A DNA stretch of 64,000 nucleotides from NCBI RefSeq assembly GCF_024347195.1, contig NZ_AP025281.1, positions 4,340,001 through 4,404,000 of the forward strand, read 5' to 3'. The notes under the pieces are model-generated. The model did not search any database. It was not told the DNA's origin and saw only the letters and a list, made by a program, of their open reading frames with translations. This stretch comes from Aliamphritea hakodatensis. Lineage in GTDB: Bacteria; Pseudomonadota; Gammaproteobacteria; Pseudomonadales; Balneatricaceae. The position numbers and the translations under genes are program-made. Positions 1 to 8,021 of the stretch are shown piece after piece (the first letter of the stretch is position 1; the number at the start of each line of letters is the position of its first letter).

Positions 1-132
1 CGACAGACCACAACTGCACTTCACAAAATAATAGGTACCGTAGCCATTCTGGAATCCGGCGCTGCAGGCCACTTCGCTGCCACAACACGGACAGGGCAAG
101 ACTTTCTGCCCTGCTGCTTCATCTGTACTCAT
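1..132 (-). CDS. Small zinc-ribbon protein, Lar-like (partial, runs off left edge)
   Basis: The reverse strand opens with ATG at 132 and stays open for 44 codons to the window edge, so only the N-terminus is present. The start is backed by an AGGAG ribosome site a few bases upstream. The protein has a CPCCGSE knuckle followed by a CSC motif about 25 residues on, a C-x2-C...C-x-C zinc ribbon. That layout resembles the Lar / restriction-alleviation family and other small PCPFCG proteins often carried by phages. The remaining sequence is outside the window, so the function cannot be settled. It could equally be a housekeeping zinc-ribbon protein of unknown role. Confidence 0.6.
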   Translation of the reverse strand, partial: MSTDEAAGQKVLPCPCCGSEVACSAGFQNGYGTYYFVKCSCGLS

Positions 133-265
133 GATCAGGCTCCTGATAAACAGTTAAATACCATGAGCATAATCTCCGGTAATCCGGGCTGTCAGCACCA
201 GTCAGATCAGCAGCAGGTACCAGTTCAGCCATTATTTTTGACTGATTCGGACACCACTGACGCCA

Positions 266-1156
266 TCAGTCATCCCGTTCAGCAAAATACGTCACCAACC
301 GGTCGAGCATGACTCTTAATGCAGCAGGCTGGTGCTTACGGGAATGGTAGACGCCATAAATATTCAGCGTCTGCGGTTCATATTCCGGCAGCAACTGAAC
401 CAGCCGGCCACTGCGGAGATGTTCGATCACCGCATGCAGGGGTTGCAGGGCAATGCCCACATCATTCAGCGCAGCGCCCAGCACCACCATCGAATCATTG
501 GCGCTGAAATTCCCCCGCACCGCCACGGCACAAGGCTCATCATCAAGGGTGCACGACCAGAGGCTGTTGCCAAAATACGAATAGGTCAGACAGTTGTGCT
601 GGGTCAGATCCGCCAGAGAAAGCGGCGTGCCATGCGCCTCCAGATAGGCCGGGGTAGCACAGATTACCGAACGGCATATACCCAGTGGCCGGGCAATCAG
701 GTTGGGATCGATTTCCTGACTGATACGGATCGCCAGATCAATCCGTTCCGCCACCAGATCCACCACTTCGCCACTGATATGAAAATCCACCGAGGTGTGC
801 GGATAATCCTGCAGATACTGCTTAATCAGCGGTGCCAGCACATCCTGCGCCAGATACTGTGAACAGCTGATACGCACCAGCCCCCGGGGGCCGCTCAGAT
901 CAGAATCGCTGAGGGTCGGTAAACAATCCGCAATGCTCAGCAATTGCCGGCAATGCTGCAGGGCAGTTTCCCCTGCTGACGTCAGGCTCAGACGACGGGT
1001 TGAACGGTGCAACAGCCGGCTGCCTGACCAGCTTTCCATCTCACTCAGGTAACGGGTAATCATCGACCGGGACATATCCAGCCGTTCACCGGCCGCCGCC
1101 ATTGTGCCCTGCTCAACTATGGTGACAAATACTTTTGCCGCAGTAATCCGGTCCAT
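266..1156 (-). CDS. LysR-family transcriptional regulator
   Basis: This 296-residue protein has the normal LysR length. A winged helix-turn-helix fills residues 1-60, opening MDRITAAKVFVTIVEQG with the helix pair around AAAGERLDMSRSMITRYLSEME. An effector-binding domain of two alpha/beta lobes follows from about residue 90. The subtype looks like the CrgA group (HRSTRRLSLTSAG after the HTH). It is transcribed away from the metallo-hydrolase-like lipoprotein gene at 1309, with 152 bases between the starts. LysR proteins usually control such a divergent neighbour, so that lipoprotein gene is the likeliest target. The inducer is not apparent. Confidence 0.9.
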   Translation of the reverse strand: MDRITAAKVFVTIVEQGTMAAAGERLDMSRSMITRYLSEMESWSGSRLLHRSTRRLSLTSAGETALQHCRQLLSIADCLPTLSDSDLSGPRGLVRISCSQYLAQDVLAPLIKQYLQDYPHTSVDFHISGEVVDLVAERIDLAIRISQEIDPNLIARPLGICRSVICATPAYLEAHGTPLSLADLTQHNCLTYSYFGNSLWSCTLDDEPCAVAVRGNFSANDSMVVLGAALNDVGIALQPLHAVIEHLRSGRLVQLLPEYEPQTLNIYGVYHSRKHQPAALRVMLDRLVTYFAERDD

Positions 1157-1308
1157 CTCTGTACTCCTCTGAAAAATATTCAGACATATCTACAGGCAAA
1201 ACAATTCGTCCGATATACGCAACAATTATTGCCGTTTTAATGGGTATTTCAATCGATAAAGGAAACATAAGCTAACTGAAACCTGCTAATACAGATCCGG
1301 AGACACAC

Positions 1309-2232
1309 ATGAAACACGCAAATAAGACATTCAGCCGCCGGCGCATGATGGCACTTCTCGGTGCCACAGTGCTGGGGATCGCTGGTCTGAGTGGCTGCAC
1401 CACACAGACCAAAGCAACGTCAGCGGCCCTGACTGTTGATGTGTACAACCCGAAAGAAACGGCTATCTTCCCTGCCAGTTCAAGCATCATCAGCGGCCCG
1501 AGCGAAGCCATTCTGGTAGACGCTCAGTTCCAGAAAAACGACGCCCAGAAGCTGGTTGATATGCTGCAGGCCGGCGGCAAAACCCTGAAGGCGGTTTACA
1601 TCAGCCACGGTGACCCGGACTATTATTTTGGTCTGGATGTGATCCGGGCAAACTTTCCGGATGTAAAGGTGTATGCCAGCCCGAAAACCCGTGCTTACAT
1701 TGCCGGCAGCATGGAACCCAAACTGGCTTACTGGGGCCCGATTCTCAAAGACAACGCCCCTGCTGAACTGGTACTGCCAGACCTGCTGCCGGGCAACAGC
1801 CTGACAGTCGACGGTAAGAAAGTAGAGATCATTGGCCTGAACGGCCCGGACCCGAAGCACACCTTCGTCTGGGTGCCTTCCGCGAAAACCGTTACCGGCG
1901 GTGTGATTGTCTATGAAAACCAGCATGTCTGGATGGCTGATAACCAGACACCGGAATCCCGCCAACAGTGGTTACAGACGCTGGAAAGCATCAAAGCCCT
2001 GCAACCGGACACTGTGGTGCCCGGCCACTATCTGGCGAATCCGCGCCTGGATACCCGCTCCGTGGACTTCACCCGTGACTACGTACTGGCGTTCGAAGCA
2101 CAGGCTGCACAGGCTAAAGATGCGGCGGACCTGCGCGAACGTATGATCAAACTGTACCCTGACTTCCCGCAGGACGTTGGCCTGGATATCAGCACTAAGG
2201 TAATGATGGGCGAAATGAAGTGGCCTCAGTAA
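1309..2232 (+). CDS. Metallo-beta-lactamase-fold lipoprotein with altered metal motif
   Basis: This 307-residue protein starts at ATG with CCGGAGA upstream. The N-terminus has SRRRMMALLG followed by a hydrophobic stretch and a lipobox LSGC with Cys30. It therefore looks like a lipoprotein, possibly Tat-exported because of the SRRR run. Residues 45-280 follow the MBL fold order: a strand ending ILVDAQF, then YISHGDPDYYFG, then a late VPGHYL. The canonical HxHxDH metal motif reads H100-G-D102-P-D104-Y105, so the second and third histidines are Asp and Tyr. Related environmental MBL proteins vary here, but catalysis cannot be assumed. A LysR gene diverges upstream and a strong terminator follows. 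Confidence 0.75.
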   Translation: MKHANKTFSRRRMMALLGATVLGIAGLSGCTTQTKATSAALTVDVYNPKETAIFPASSSIISGPSEAILVDAQFQKNDAQKLVDMLQAGGKTLKAVYISHGDPDYYFGLDVIRANFPDVKVYASPKTRAYIAGSMEPKLAYWGPILKDNAPAELVLPDLLPGNSLTVDGKKVEIIGLNGPDPKHTFVWVPSAKTVTGGVIVYENQHVWMADNQTPESRQQWLQTLESIKALQPDTVVPGHYLANPRLDTRSVDFTRDYVLAFEAQAAQAKDAADLRERMIKLYPDFPQDVGLDISTKVMMGEMKWPQ

Positions 2233-2275
2233 GTGGCTTAACTCTCTGAAACACCCACTCTCAAACACCCGAAAG

Positions 2276-2299
2276 GCCCGGCACCCGCCGGGCTTTTTT
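2276..2299 (+). terminator. Rho-independent terminator after the MBL-fold gene
   Basis: A 7-bp stem GCCCGGC/GCCGGGC with an ACCC loop is followed by six T residues, 43 bases after the MBL-fold stop codon. Confidence 0.85.
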
Positions 2300-2332
2300 A
2301 TGAGCGATTACCCGAAAATATGCATTACAAGG

Positions 2333-2342
2333 ACGTATACAA
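2333..2342. promoter_or_regulatory. Imperfect TTGTATACAA-type operator
   Basis: The sequence ACGTATACAA matches 8 of 10 positions of the palindrome TTGTATACAA found perfectly at 18292, 21047 and 21162. It lies about 220 bases upstream of the NCS2 permease start. Alone it would be weak evidence. Confidence 0.35.
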
Positions 2343-2457
2343 AATAAATACTCACTAAGTCTTTATTTTTAAATAACTAAGCAGGAAATACAAACAGGCA
2401 TAAAAACGACATAAAGAGACAATAAAAACAAAAAATGTGCACAATCTGAAATTTATA

Positions 2458-2467
2458 TTGTAGACAG
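2458..2467. promoter_or_regulatory. Imperfect TTGTATACAA-type operator
   Basis: TTGTAGACAG matches 8 of 10 positions of the purine palindrome and lies about 95 bases upstream of the NCS2 permease start, a better operator distance than the copy at 2333. Confidence 0.35.
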
Positions 2468-2560
2468 TATTTTTCACAAGGTTTATCTTAGCGATACCTG
2501 ATATGCCCGCACAGGCGGATCAGAAAAGGAATACAACAATAAAAATACAGGTGCATAACA

Positions 2561-3961
2561 ATGGCAAACAAAGACGCTGCTCACAGCGATCTGGTCTTCG
2601 GACTGGATGATAAACCCAGCTTTTCCGTTTCCACCTTCGCCGCACTGCAACACGTGCTGGCCAGCTTTATCGGCATCATCACCCCGACCCTGATCGTCGG
2701 CGGCGTACTGGGGTTAGGCAGCGAAGTGCCTTATCTGGTGAGTATGGCGCTGATCGTTTCCGGTATCGGTACCTTTATTCAGGCACGGCGCTTCGGACCG
2801 GTCGGTTCCGGCCTGCTCTGCGTACAGGGCACCAGCTTCGCTTTTCTCAGTTCTATTCTGGCCGCCGGTTTCATCGTCAAGGGTAACGGCGGCGGGCCGG
2901 ATGAAATCTTATCCACCATCTTCGGTGTCTGTTTTCTGGCAGCCTTTGTGGAAATATTCCTCAGCCGCTTTATCGAGAAACTCAAACGCATCATTACCCC
3001 GGTCGTCACCGGTACCATCATCACCCTGATCGGTCTTTCCCTGATTAAAGTCTCCATGACCGATATCGCCGGTGGTTTTGGCGCACCGGACCTGGGCGCG
3101 CCGGTCAATCTGGCACTGGCAGGACTGGTGCTGATCACCATCGTGATTTTTAACCGTTTTCAGCTTCACATGCTCCGCCTGAGTGCCGTCATCATCGGGC
3201 TTTCGGTAGGATTCATCGTCGCCTGGTCGATCGGCAAGGTGGACTTCAGCAGCCTGAGCAATGTCTCACTGATCGCCATTCCGGTGCCGTTTAAATACGG
3301 CTTCAACTTTGATTTTGCCGCCTTCCTGCCCATCGCAATCATTTACCTGATTACCGCACTGGAAACCACCGGCGACCTGACCGCCAACAGCATGGTCTCA
3401 AAACAGCCGGTCAAAGGTCCGGTATACATCAGACGCATTAAAGGCGGTGTACTGGCAGACGGTGTTAACTCCGCCATCGCCTCTACCCTGAACAGCCTGC
3501 CGATGACCACCTTCAGCCAGAACAACGGCGTGATTCAGCTCACCGGGGTGGCCAGCCGCCATGTGGCGGTATTTATTGCCGGTATTCTGGTGCTGCTGGG
3601 TCTGTTTCCGGTGATTGGCGGCGTACTGCAACAAATGCCAAAACCGGTGCTGGGCGGCGCAACGCTGATTATGTTCGGTACCGTGGCGATGGCCGGGGTT
3701 AAGATCATCGCGGAAGCGGGCCTGAACCGCCGCAACATGCTGATCACCGCCATTTCCATTGGCCTGGGTTTAGGCGTCGCCTCAGTACCGGAAGTGCTGT
3801 CCGCTATGCCAAAGGACCTGAAGAACATCATTGGTTCGCCGCTGACCATCGGTGCCCTGTCGGCGATTATTCTTAACTTCATCTTGCCACTGAAAACCGA
3901 TGAAGCCAGCGACAGCCAGACTGAAAGCAACAGCCTGCCTGCTGAAGATAAAACAGCCTGA
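2561..3961 (+). CDS. NCS2 purine permease (xanthine/urate type)
   Basis: This 466-residue multi-pass membrane protein of the nucleobase:cation symporter-2 family has the length of bacterial XanQ/XanP/UacT transporters. The features used are the N-terminal FSVSTFAALQHVLASF segment with the helix-1 histidine, the QGTSFAF motif, the acidic ALETTGDLTANS signature near residue 270, and TTFSQNNGVIQLTGVASR near 320. About twelve hydrophobic segments are visible. It is expected to take up xanthine or urate with protons across the inner membrane. The next gene encodes an 8-oxoguanine deaminase, whose product is urate. NCS2 members differ in substrate at a few residues, so the substrate is an inference from context. 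Confidence 0.88.
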   Translation: MANKDAAHSDLVFGLDDKPSFSVSTFAALQHVLASFIGIITPTLIVGGVLGLGSEVPYLVSMALIVSGIGTFIQARRFGPVGSGLLCVQGTSFAFLSSILAAGFIVKGNGGGPDEILSTIFGVCFLAAFVEIFLSRFIEKLKRIITPVVTGTIITLIGLSLIKVSMTDIAGGFGAPDLGAPVNLALAGLVLITIVIFNRFQLHMLRLSAVIIGLSVGFIVAWSIGKVDFSSLSNVSLIAIPVPFKYGFNFDFAAFLPIAIIYLITALETTGDLTANSMVSKQPVKGPVYIRRIKGGVLADGVNSAIASTLNSLPMTTFSQNNGVIQLTGVASRHVAVFIAGILVLLGLFPVIGGVLQQMPKPVLGGATLIMFGTVAMAGVKIIAEAGLNRRNMLITAISIGLGLGVASVPEVLSAMPKDLKNIIGSPLTIGALSAIILNFILPLKTDEASDSQTESNSLPAEDKTA

Positions 3962-4152
3962 GGAAGATCTGCATAACAGAGTAGCAATCTGCTGACAAAA
4001 TCAGGCAAAATAAGCACCAATCCCCTGTCGGTTTAGTCTACAACCGACAGGGGATGTGTATTACAGGCACGAATATCTTTTCGCGTCTTCAAATGGCAGT
4101 CACACACGCCCAATCCCTGCCACATCAAAATTTCAGGCGCTATTCGCATGTA

Positions 4153-4165
4153 TTTGTGAGACAAA
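4153..4165. promoter_or_regulatory. Inverted repeat before the 8-oxoguanine deaminase
   Basis: TTTGT-GAG-ACAAA is a perfect 5-bp inverted repeat ending 18 bases before the TTG start. It shares TTGT/ACAA half-sites with the purine palindrome but has a different spacer, so common regulation is only a possibility. Confidence 0.25.
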
Positions 4166-4182
4166 CTTCTGAGGAGATTATT

Positions 4183-5532
4183 TTGTCTGACGCCTCTAGA
4201 ATCTGGATTAAACGTCCACTGGCCACGCTCGACGCTGACTCAGCCGGCGGCATCGTTGTTCAGGGCACAACCATCGCTGAACTCATTCCTGCCGGCGGTC
4301 AGCCCGCGGCACCTGTGGATGAAATTTTCGACGCCAGCCAGCATGTCATGCTGCCCGGGCTGATCAATGCCCACCATCATTTCTATCAGACCCTGACCCG
4401 GGCCTTTCCTGCCGCACTGAATAAATCATTATTCAGCTGGCTGAAAAGCCTGTATCCGGTATGGGCAAAGCTTGGGGAAGAAATGATTGAAATCTCCACC
4501 CAGGTAGCATTGGCTGAACTGTTACTGTCTGGCTGCACCACCGCCAGCGATCACCATTACCTGTTTCCTGAAGGGCTGGAAAACGCCATCGATATTCAGA
4601 TGGCACAGGCTGCCAAACTGGGCGTGCGGGTGCACCTTACCCGCGGTTCAATGAGCCTGGGGGAAGATGACGGCGGCCTGCCACCGCAATCCACCGTTCA
4701 GACCGAAGATGCCATTCTGGCAGACAGCGAACGGCTGATCCGGCAATACCACCAGCCTCAGGCCGGCGCCATGAGCCGGGTTGCCCTGGCCCCCTGTTCG
4801 CCCTTCTCGGTCAGTGAAGACCTGATGAAAGCCAGTGCGGCCCTGGCCGCCAGACATGATGTCCGTCTGCATACTCACCTGGCGGAAACCCATGATGAAA
4901 CCGACTTCTGCATTCAGATGTTCGGCCTGCGCCCGGTGGATTATCTTGAAAAGGTCGGCTGGCTCACTGACAGGGTATGGCTGGCTCACGGCATTCACTT
5001 TAATGACGCCGAAATCGCCCGTCTGGGCGCCGCCGGCACGGGTATCTGCCACTGTCCGTCTTCCAACATGCTGCTGGCGTCTGGCCAGTGCCGCACACTG
5101 GAACTGGAAGCAGCTGGCAGCCCAGTGGGGCTGGGAGTCGACGGCTCCGCCTCCAATGACGGCTCCAATATGATTCAGGAAGTTCGCCAGGCATTCCTGC
5201 TGCAGCGACTACGTTATCCTGCATCAGAGATAACCCACCAGAAAGCCATCAGCTGGGCAACCGAAGGCTCAGCCCGCTGTTTAGGCCGGGATGATATCGG
5301 CAAGCTGGAAGTCGGCAAACAGGCGGATATCGGTCTGTATAAACTGGATGAACTGCGCTTCGCCGGTGCCGGAGATCCGCTGGCAGCGCTGGTCCTCTGT
5401 GGCGCTCAACAGGCTGATCAGGTAATGGTTGCCGGCCAGTGGCGAGTCACCGACGGACAGATCAACGGTCTGGATCTGAATGACCTGATCCATCGTCAGA
5501 AACAGCTGGCACAGAAGCTCGCCTCCCTGTGA
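4183..5532 (+). CDS. 8-oxoguanine deaminase (amidohydrolase)
   Basis: This amidohydrolase deaminates 8-oxoguanine to urate and ammonia. I place the start at TTG 4183, because GAGGAG lies at 4171-4176. The frame upstream of it is open but does not resemble the family. The resulting 449 residues match the pseudomonad enzyme as I recall it. Metal and active-site motifs appear in order: NAHHHFYQTLTRAF near residue 65, TTASDHHYLFPEG, HTHLAETHDE, WLAHGIHF and GVDGSASND. The HYLFPEG and CPSSNM segments distinguish this group from ordinary guanine deaminases. The preceding NCS2 permease is on the same strand 221 bases upstream. A strong terminator follows immediately. Confidence 0.9.
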   Translation: MSDASRIWIKRPLATLDADSAGGIVVQGTTIAELIPAGGQPAAPVDEIFDASQHVMLPGLINAHHHFYQTLTRAFPAALNKSLFSWLKSLYPVWAKLGEEMIEISTQVALAELLLSGCTTASDHHYLFPEGLENAIDIQMAQAAKLGVRVHLTRGSMSLGEDDGGLPPQSTVQTEDAILADSERLIRQYHQPQAGAMSRVALAPCSPFSVSEDLMKASAALAARHDVRLHTHLAETHDETDFCIQMFGLRPVDYLEKVGWLTDRVWLAHGIHFNDAEIARLGAAGTGICHCPSSNMLLASGQCRTLELEAAGSPVGLGVDGSASNDGSNMIQEVRQAFLLQRLRYPASEITHQKAISWATEGSARCLGRDDIGKLEVGKQADIGLYKLDELRFAGAGDPLAALVLCGAQQADQVMVAGQWRVTDGQINGLDLNDLIHRQKQLAQKLASL

Positions 5533-5534
5533 AC

Positions 5535-5570
5535 GCAAAAAGCCAGCGGACTACCGCTGGCTTTTTCTTT
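5535..5570. terminator. Bidirectional terminator, copy 1 of a duplicated pair
   Basis: The stem AGCCAGCGG/CCGCTGGCT is flanked by five A residues on the left and a T-rich tail on the right, just after the deaminase stop. The same 36 bases recur at 5963-5998 with one mismatch. Confidence 0.88.
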
Positions 5571-5962
5571 CTGCACAAGAAGCTATCCCTCAATACTTTA
5601 CACAGGACCATCCACCGCCCTCAGCTACGGAGGCACAAGATTCCCCTCTGTGATGCCGAGCATCGCAACTGACAAAAGACCAGCCTGATAAACTGTTTGA
5701 GAGCGCGTAGCGGTCGACCCGGCTTTTATAGAAAGCATCAGGCCTTTTGATCAGTGAGAAGCACAGGGAATCCGGCGTAGCCGGACGAACAGCGGGGCCG
5801 CATTTAGATTCTTAAGACTTTTACGCGGTTTCAAAAGTCTTGAGTCGCGTAAGCGAAAAAGATCATCACGTTTTAACCAACCAGGCTAATACAGAAAAGA
5901 AATCATTACTGCCAGCTCAGACTCAACAAAAGCATAGTCTTAAAGTCAGCCGCTCTATAAAG
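5571..5962. repeat. Hairpin-rich non-coding element between duplicated terminators
   Basis: About 390 bases without a credible gene lie between two nearly identical terminators. Visible elements include CGC-GTA-GCG near 5704, the perfect stem TCCGGC-GTA-GCCGGA at 5771-5785, and a 12-bp stem CTTAAGACTTTT/AAAAGTCTTGAG at 5811-5844 with one G-U pair. A further TCGC-GTAA-GCGA follows at about 5846. Several small hairpins sharing a GTA(A) loop suggest a REP- or MITE-like repeat rather than a decayed gene. Confidence 0.45.
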
Positions 5963-5998
5963 GCAAAAAGCCAGCGGACAACCGCTGGCTTTTTCTTT
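5963..5998. terminator. Bidirectional terminator, copy 2 of a duplicated pair
   Basis: This is identical to 5535-5570 at 35 of 36 positions. It lies 13 bases beyond the phoX stop codon and serves that leftward gene through the A run on its left side. Confidence 0.85.
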
Positions 5999-6010
5999 TA
6001 CTAAAGGAAA

Positions 6011-7882
6011 TTATGCCGCGATGATGCCACCATCTTTCCGCTGTACAACCATAATGGTTGAACGGGGCTTGCTGTTACCGCCGGCCGGGAAATGGGAAGG
6101 CTTGTCCTTCTCGCCCGGGTGCTGCACACCGATAAACACCGTACGCTGGTCCGGGCTGAATGTCAGGCCGGTCAGTTCACTGGCGATCGGGCCCGTGGCG
6201 AAACGGCGCACTTCACCGGTTTCAGGATCTGCCACCAGCACCTGATTATTGCCCATGCCCGCGTAAGACTCGATGTTTGAGTACTTGCCGTCGGTCATGA
6301 TCCACAGGCGTCCTGCCTGATCGAATCCCAGCCCGTCCGGGCTGTTGAACATGTTTTCATCGTTAATGTTGGCGGAACCGGCATAAAAATCCTTGTGGAT
6401 CGTCGGGTTACCGGCCACCAGAAACAGGTCCCAGTCAAAGCTTGTGGCGGTGTTATCACCACCGGCTTCACGCCAGCGAACAATCTGACCATATTTGTTT
6501 TCTGCCCGCGGGTTCGGACCGCCAACCGGCTGACCTGGCTTAACACCCCGCTCGGAGTTATTGGTCAGGGTGCAGCAAACCGTTTTGGTTTGCGGATGCA
6601 CCGCCACCCACTCCGGGCGGTCCATGGTAGTCGCGCCCACAACGGTGGCCGCTTCACGGGCATAGATCAGTACTTCAGCCTGGCTGTTAAAGCCGTTGCT
6701 GCTGTCCAGACCATTTTTACCGTAGGTCAGCTCCAGCCACTGGCCTTTACCTTTCACATCACCTTCAGCGGCATCAAAACGGGCCACGTACAAAGTGCCA
6801 TCTTCCAGCAGATTGCGGTTAGCAGCAGTGTTACCCGGCTGATACTTGTTGGCAGACACAAACTTATAGATGTGCTCACCGCGCTCATCGTCGCCCATAT
6901 AGACAACCACATGGCCGTTATCTGCCACTGTTACCGCGGCATTTTCATGCTTGATGCGGCCCAGTGCAGTGCGCTTCAGCGGTGTGGAAGTCGGATCCAT
7001 CGGGTCGATTTCGACCACCCAGCCATGACGGTGCGGTTCATTCGGTTCTTTGGTCATATCGAAGCGGTCATCAAACTTATACCACTGATAACCGCGGTCT
7101 TTGGCTTTCAGGCCGTAACGCTTCTGATGCTGATCCAGTTCAATACCTTCTCCCGGCGCAGCAAAATACCCGTTAAAGTTTTCTTCGCAGGTCAGGTAAG
7201 TGCCCCACGGGGTTTCACCGTTGGCACAGTTGTTAAAGGTACCCAGCACTTTAGTACCGCTGGCATCGGCACCGGTTTTCATCAGGTCATGGCCGGCGGC
7301 AGGTCCGGTCAGCTGCATTTCGGTATAGGCGGTAATGCGGCGGTTGTAGTCTGAGTCAGAGACATAGTCCCAGCCATCGGCGGTACGCTTAATTTCAAAG
7401 ACTGAGACACCGTGTGCAGCCTGGGCTTTTTTCACGTCATCAGCGGTCATCGCCTGACCTTTATGATCAAACAGCAGCTTGTAGTTGGTGTATTCGTTGT
7501 TCACCGCCAGCAGGGCGCGGTCTTCAGACAGGGGGAAGAAGCTCATACCGTCGGTGTTATCGCCAAACTGAGACGCCTGTGCACTGGCGGGTTGCTGGCC
7601 ATTTTCATTAAACGCCGGCGCACCTTTCAGAATCGGATCACCCCATGAAATCAGCGGACGGGCCACGTAACCTTCCGGTACCACGAAGGTATCAGCGGTG
7701 CTGGTTGCGACCTTGGTAAAGCCCAGCAGTTTGCTTTGTGGCTGAGTGCTTGCAGCCACCGCCTGTGCAACGGGGTTAGCCGCAAGGAACATGCCCATCG
7801 CCGTGGCACCGCCCTGTAAAAAGCGACGGCGGCTGACGCCGGCATCAACAATCTTGCTGAAATCCGATTCCTGATTTTTCAT
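6011..7882 (-). CDS. phoX: PhoX-family alkaline phosphatase, Tat-exported
   Basis: The 623-residue protein belongs to the PhoX (DUF839) family, periplasmic phosphomonoesterases that use calcium and iron. The start is ATG 7882 with an AAGG upstream. The frame extends 33 codons further but would bury the signal peptide. Residues 10-45 form a Tat signal (SRRRFLQGG, hydrophobic core, AVAAS). Family motifs include NNCANGETPWGTYLTCEENFNGYF, with its calcium- and iron-binding residues, PHRHGWVVEIDPMDP, GRIKHENAAV, YMGDDERGEHIYKFVS and a late DGLGFD. Three PhoB half-sites lie 60-88 bases upstream of the start, so phosphate-starvation control is likely. The purine-block setting appears incidental. Confidence 0.92.
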   Translation of the reverse strand: MKNQESDFSKIVDAGVSRRRFLQGGATAMGMFLAANPVAQAVAASTQPQSKLLGFTKVATSTADTFVVPEGYVARPLISWGDPILKGAPAFNENGQQPASAQASQFGDNTDGMSFFPLSEDRALLAVNNEYTNYKLLFDHKGQAMTADDVKKAQAAHGVSVFEIKRTADGWDYVSDSDYNRRITAYTEMQLTGPAAGHDLMKTGADASGTKVLGTFNNCANGETPWGTYLTCEENFNGYFAAPGEGIELDQHQKRYGLKAKDRGYQWYKFDDRFDMTKEPNEPHRHGWVVEIDPMDPTSTPLKRTALGRIKHENAAVTVADNGHVVVYMGDDERGEHIYKFVSANKYQPGNTAANRNLLEDGTLYVARFDAAEGDVKGKGQWLELTYGKNGLDSSNGFNSQAEVLIYAREAATVVGATTMDRPEWVAVHPQTKTVCCTLTNNSERGVKPGQPVGGPNPRAENKYGQIVRWREAGGDNTATSFDWDLFLVAGNPTIHKDFYAGSANINDENMFNSPDGLGFDQAGRLWIMTDGKYSNIESYAGMGNNQVLVADPETGEVRRFATGPIASELTGLTFSPDQRTVFIGVQHPGEKDKPSHFPAGGNSKPRSTIMVVQRKDGGIIAA

Positions 7883-7941
7883 TATTTGGCCTTTAATACG
7901 TGTCATAAGTGGTTTTAGGTGGCCCAGCCTAAAACCCGTGA

Positions 7942-7970
7942 ATGACAGTTTAATGACTGAAATGTAACAG
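7942..7970 (-). promoter_or_regulatory. Tandem Pho boxes upstream of phoX
   Basis: Read on the minus strand, three 7-mers CTGTTAC, CAGTCAT and CTGTCAT are separated by 4 bases each, giving the 11-bp spacing of PhoB half-sites. The proximal pair, CAGTCATTAAACTGTCAT (7942-7959), closely matches the E. coli PhoB consensus. They end 60 bases upstream of the phoX start codon. Confidence 0.8.
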
Positions 7971-8021
7971 TTTACTGTCACACCGGCAGAGGCAGAAAAG
8001 GACTGCAGCCGCGACGGCCCC

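Larger units (their letters stand above)
2300..2560. other. AT-rich promoter region of the NCS2 permease
   Basis: This gene-free stretch is clearly AT-richer than its surroundings. It carries two imperfect copies of the purine palindrome described below (2333-2342 and 2458-2467) and a third palindromic TGTGCACA at about 2436. I looked for purine-riboswitch core sequences and saw none. No short coding frame here is convincing. Confidence 0.5.

Noticed and set aside
2300..2560. Possible purine riboswitch upstream of the NCS2 permease
   Set aside because: No conserved purine-aptamer core could be seen; palindromic protein sites explain regulation better.
4054..4182. N-terminal extension of the 8-oxoguanine deaminase
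   Set aside because: Not similar to the family; TTG 4183 has a perfect ribosome site and gives the expected length.
6395..7354. A 319-codon plus-strand frame opposite phoX
   Set aside because: It lies wholly antisense to the strongly supported phoX gene, lacks family motifs and a ribosome site, and has unlikely composition.
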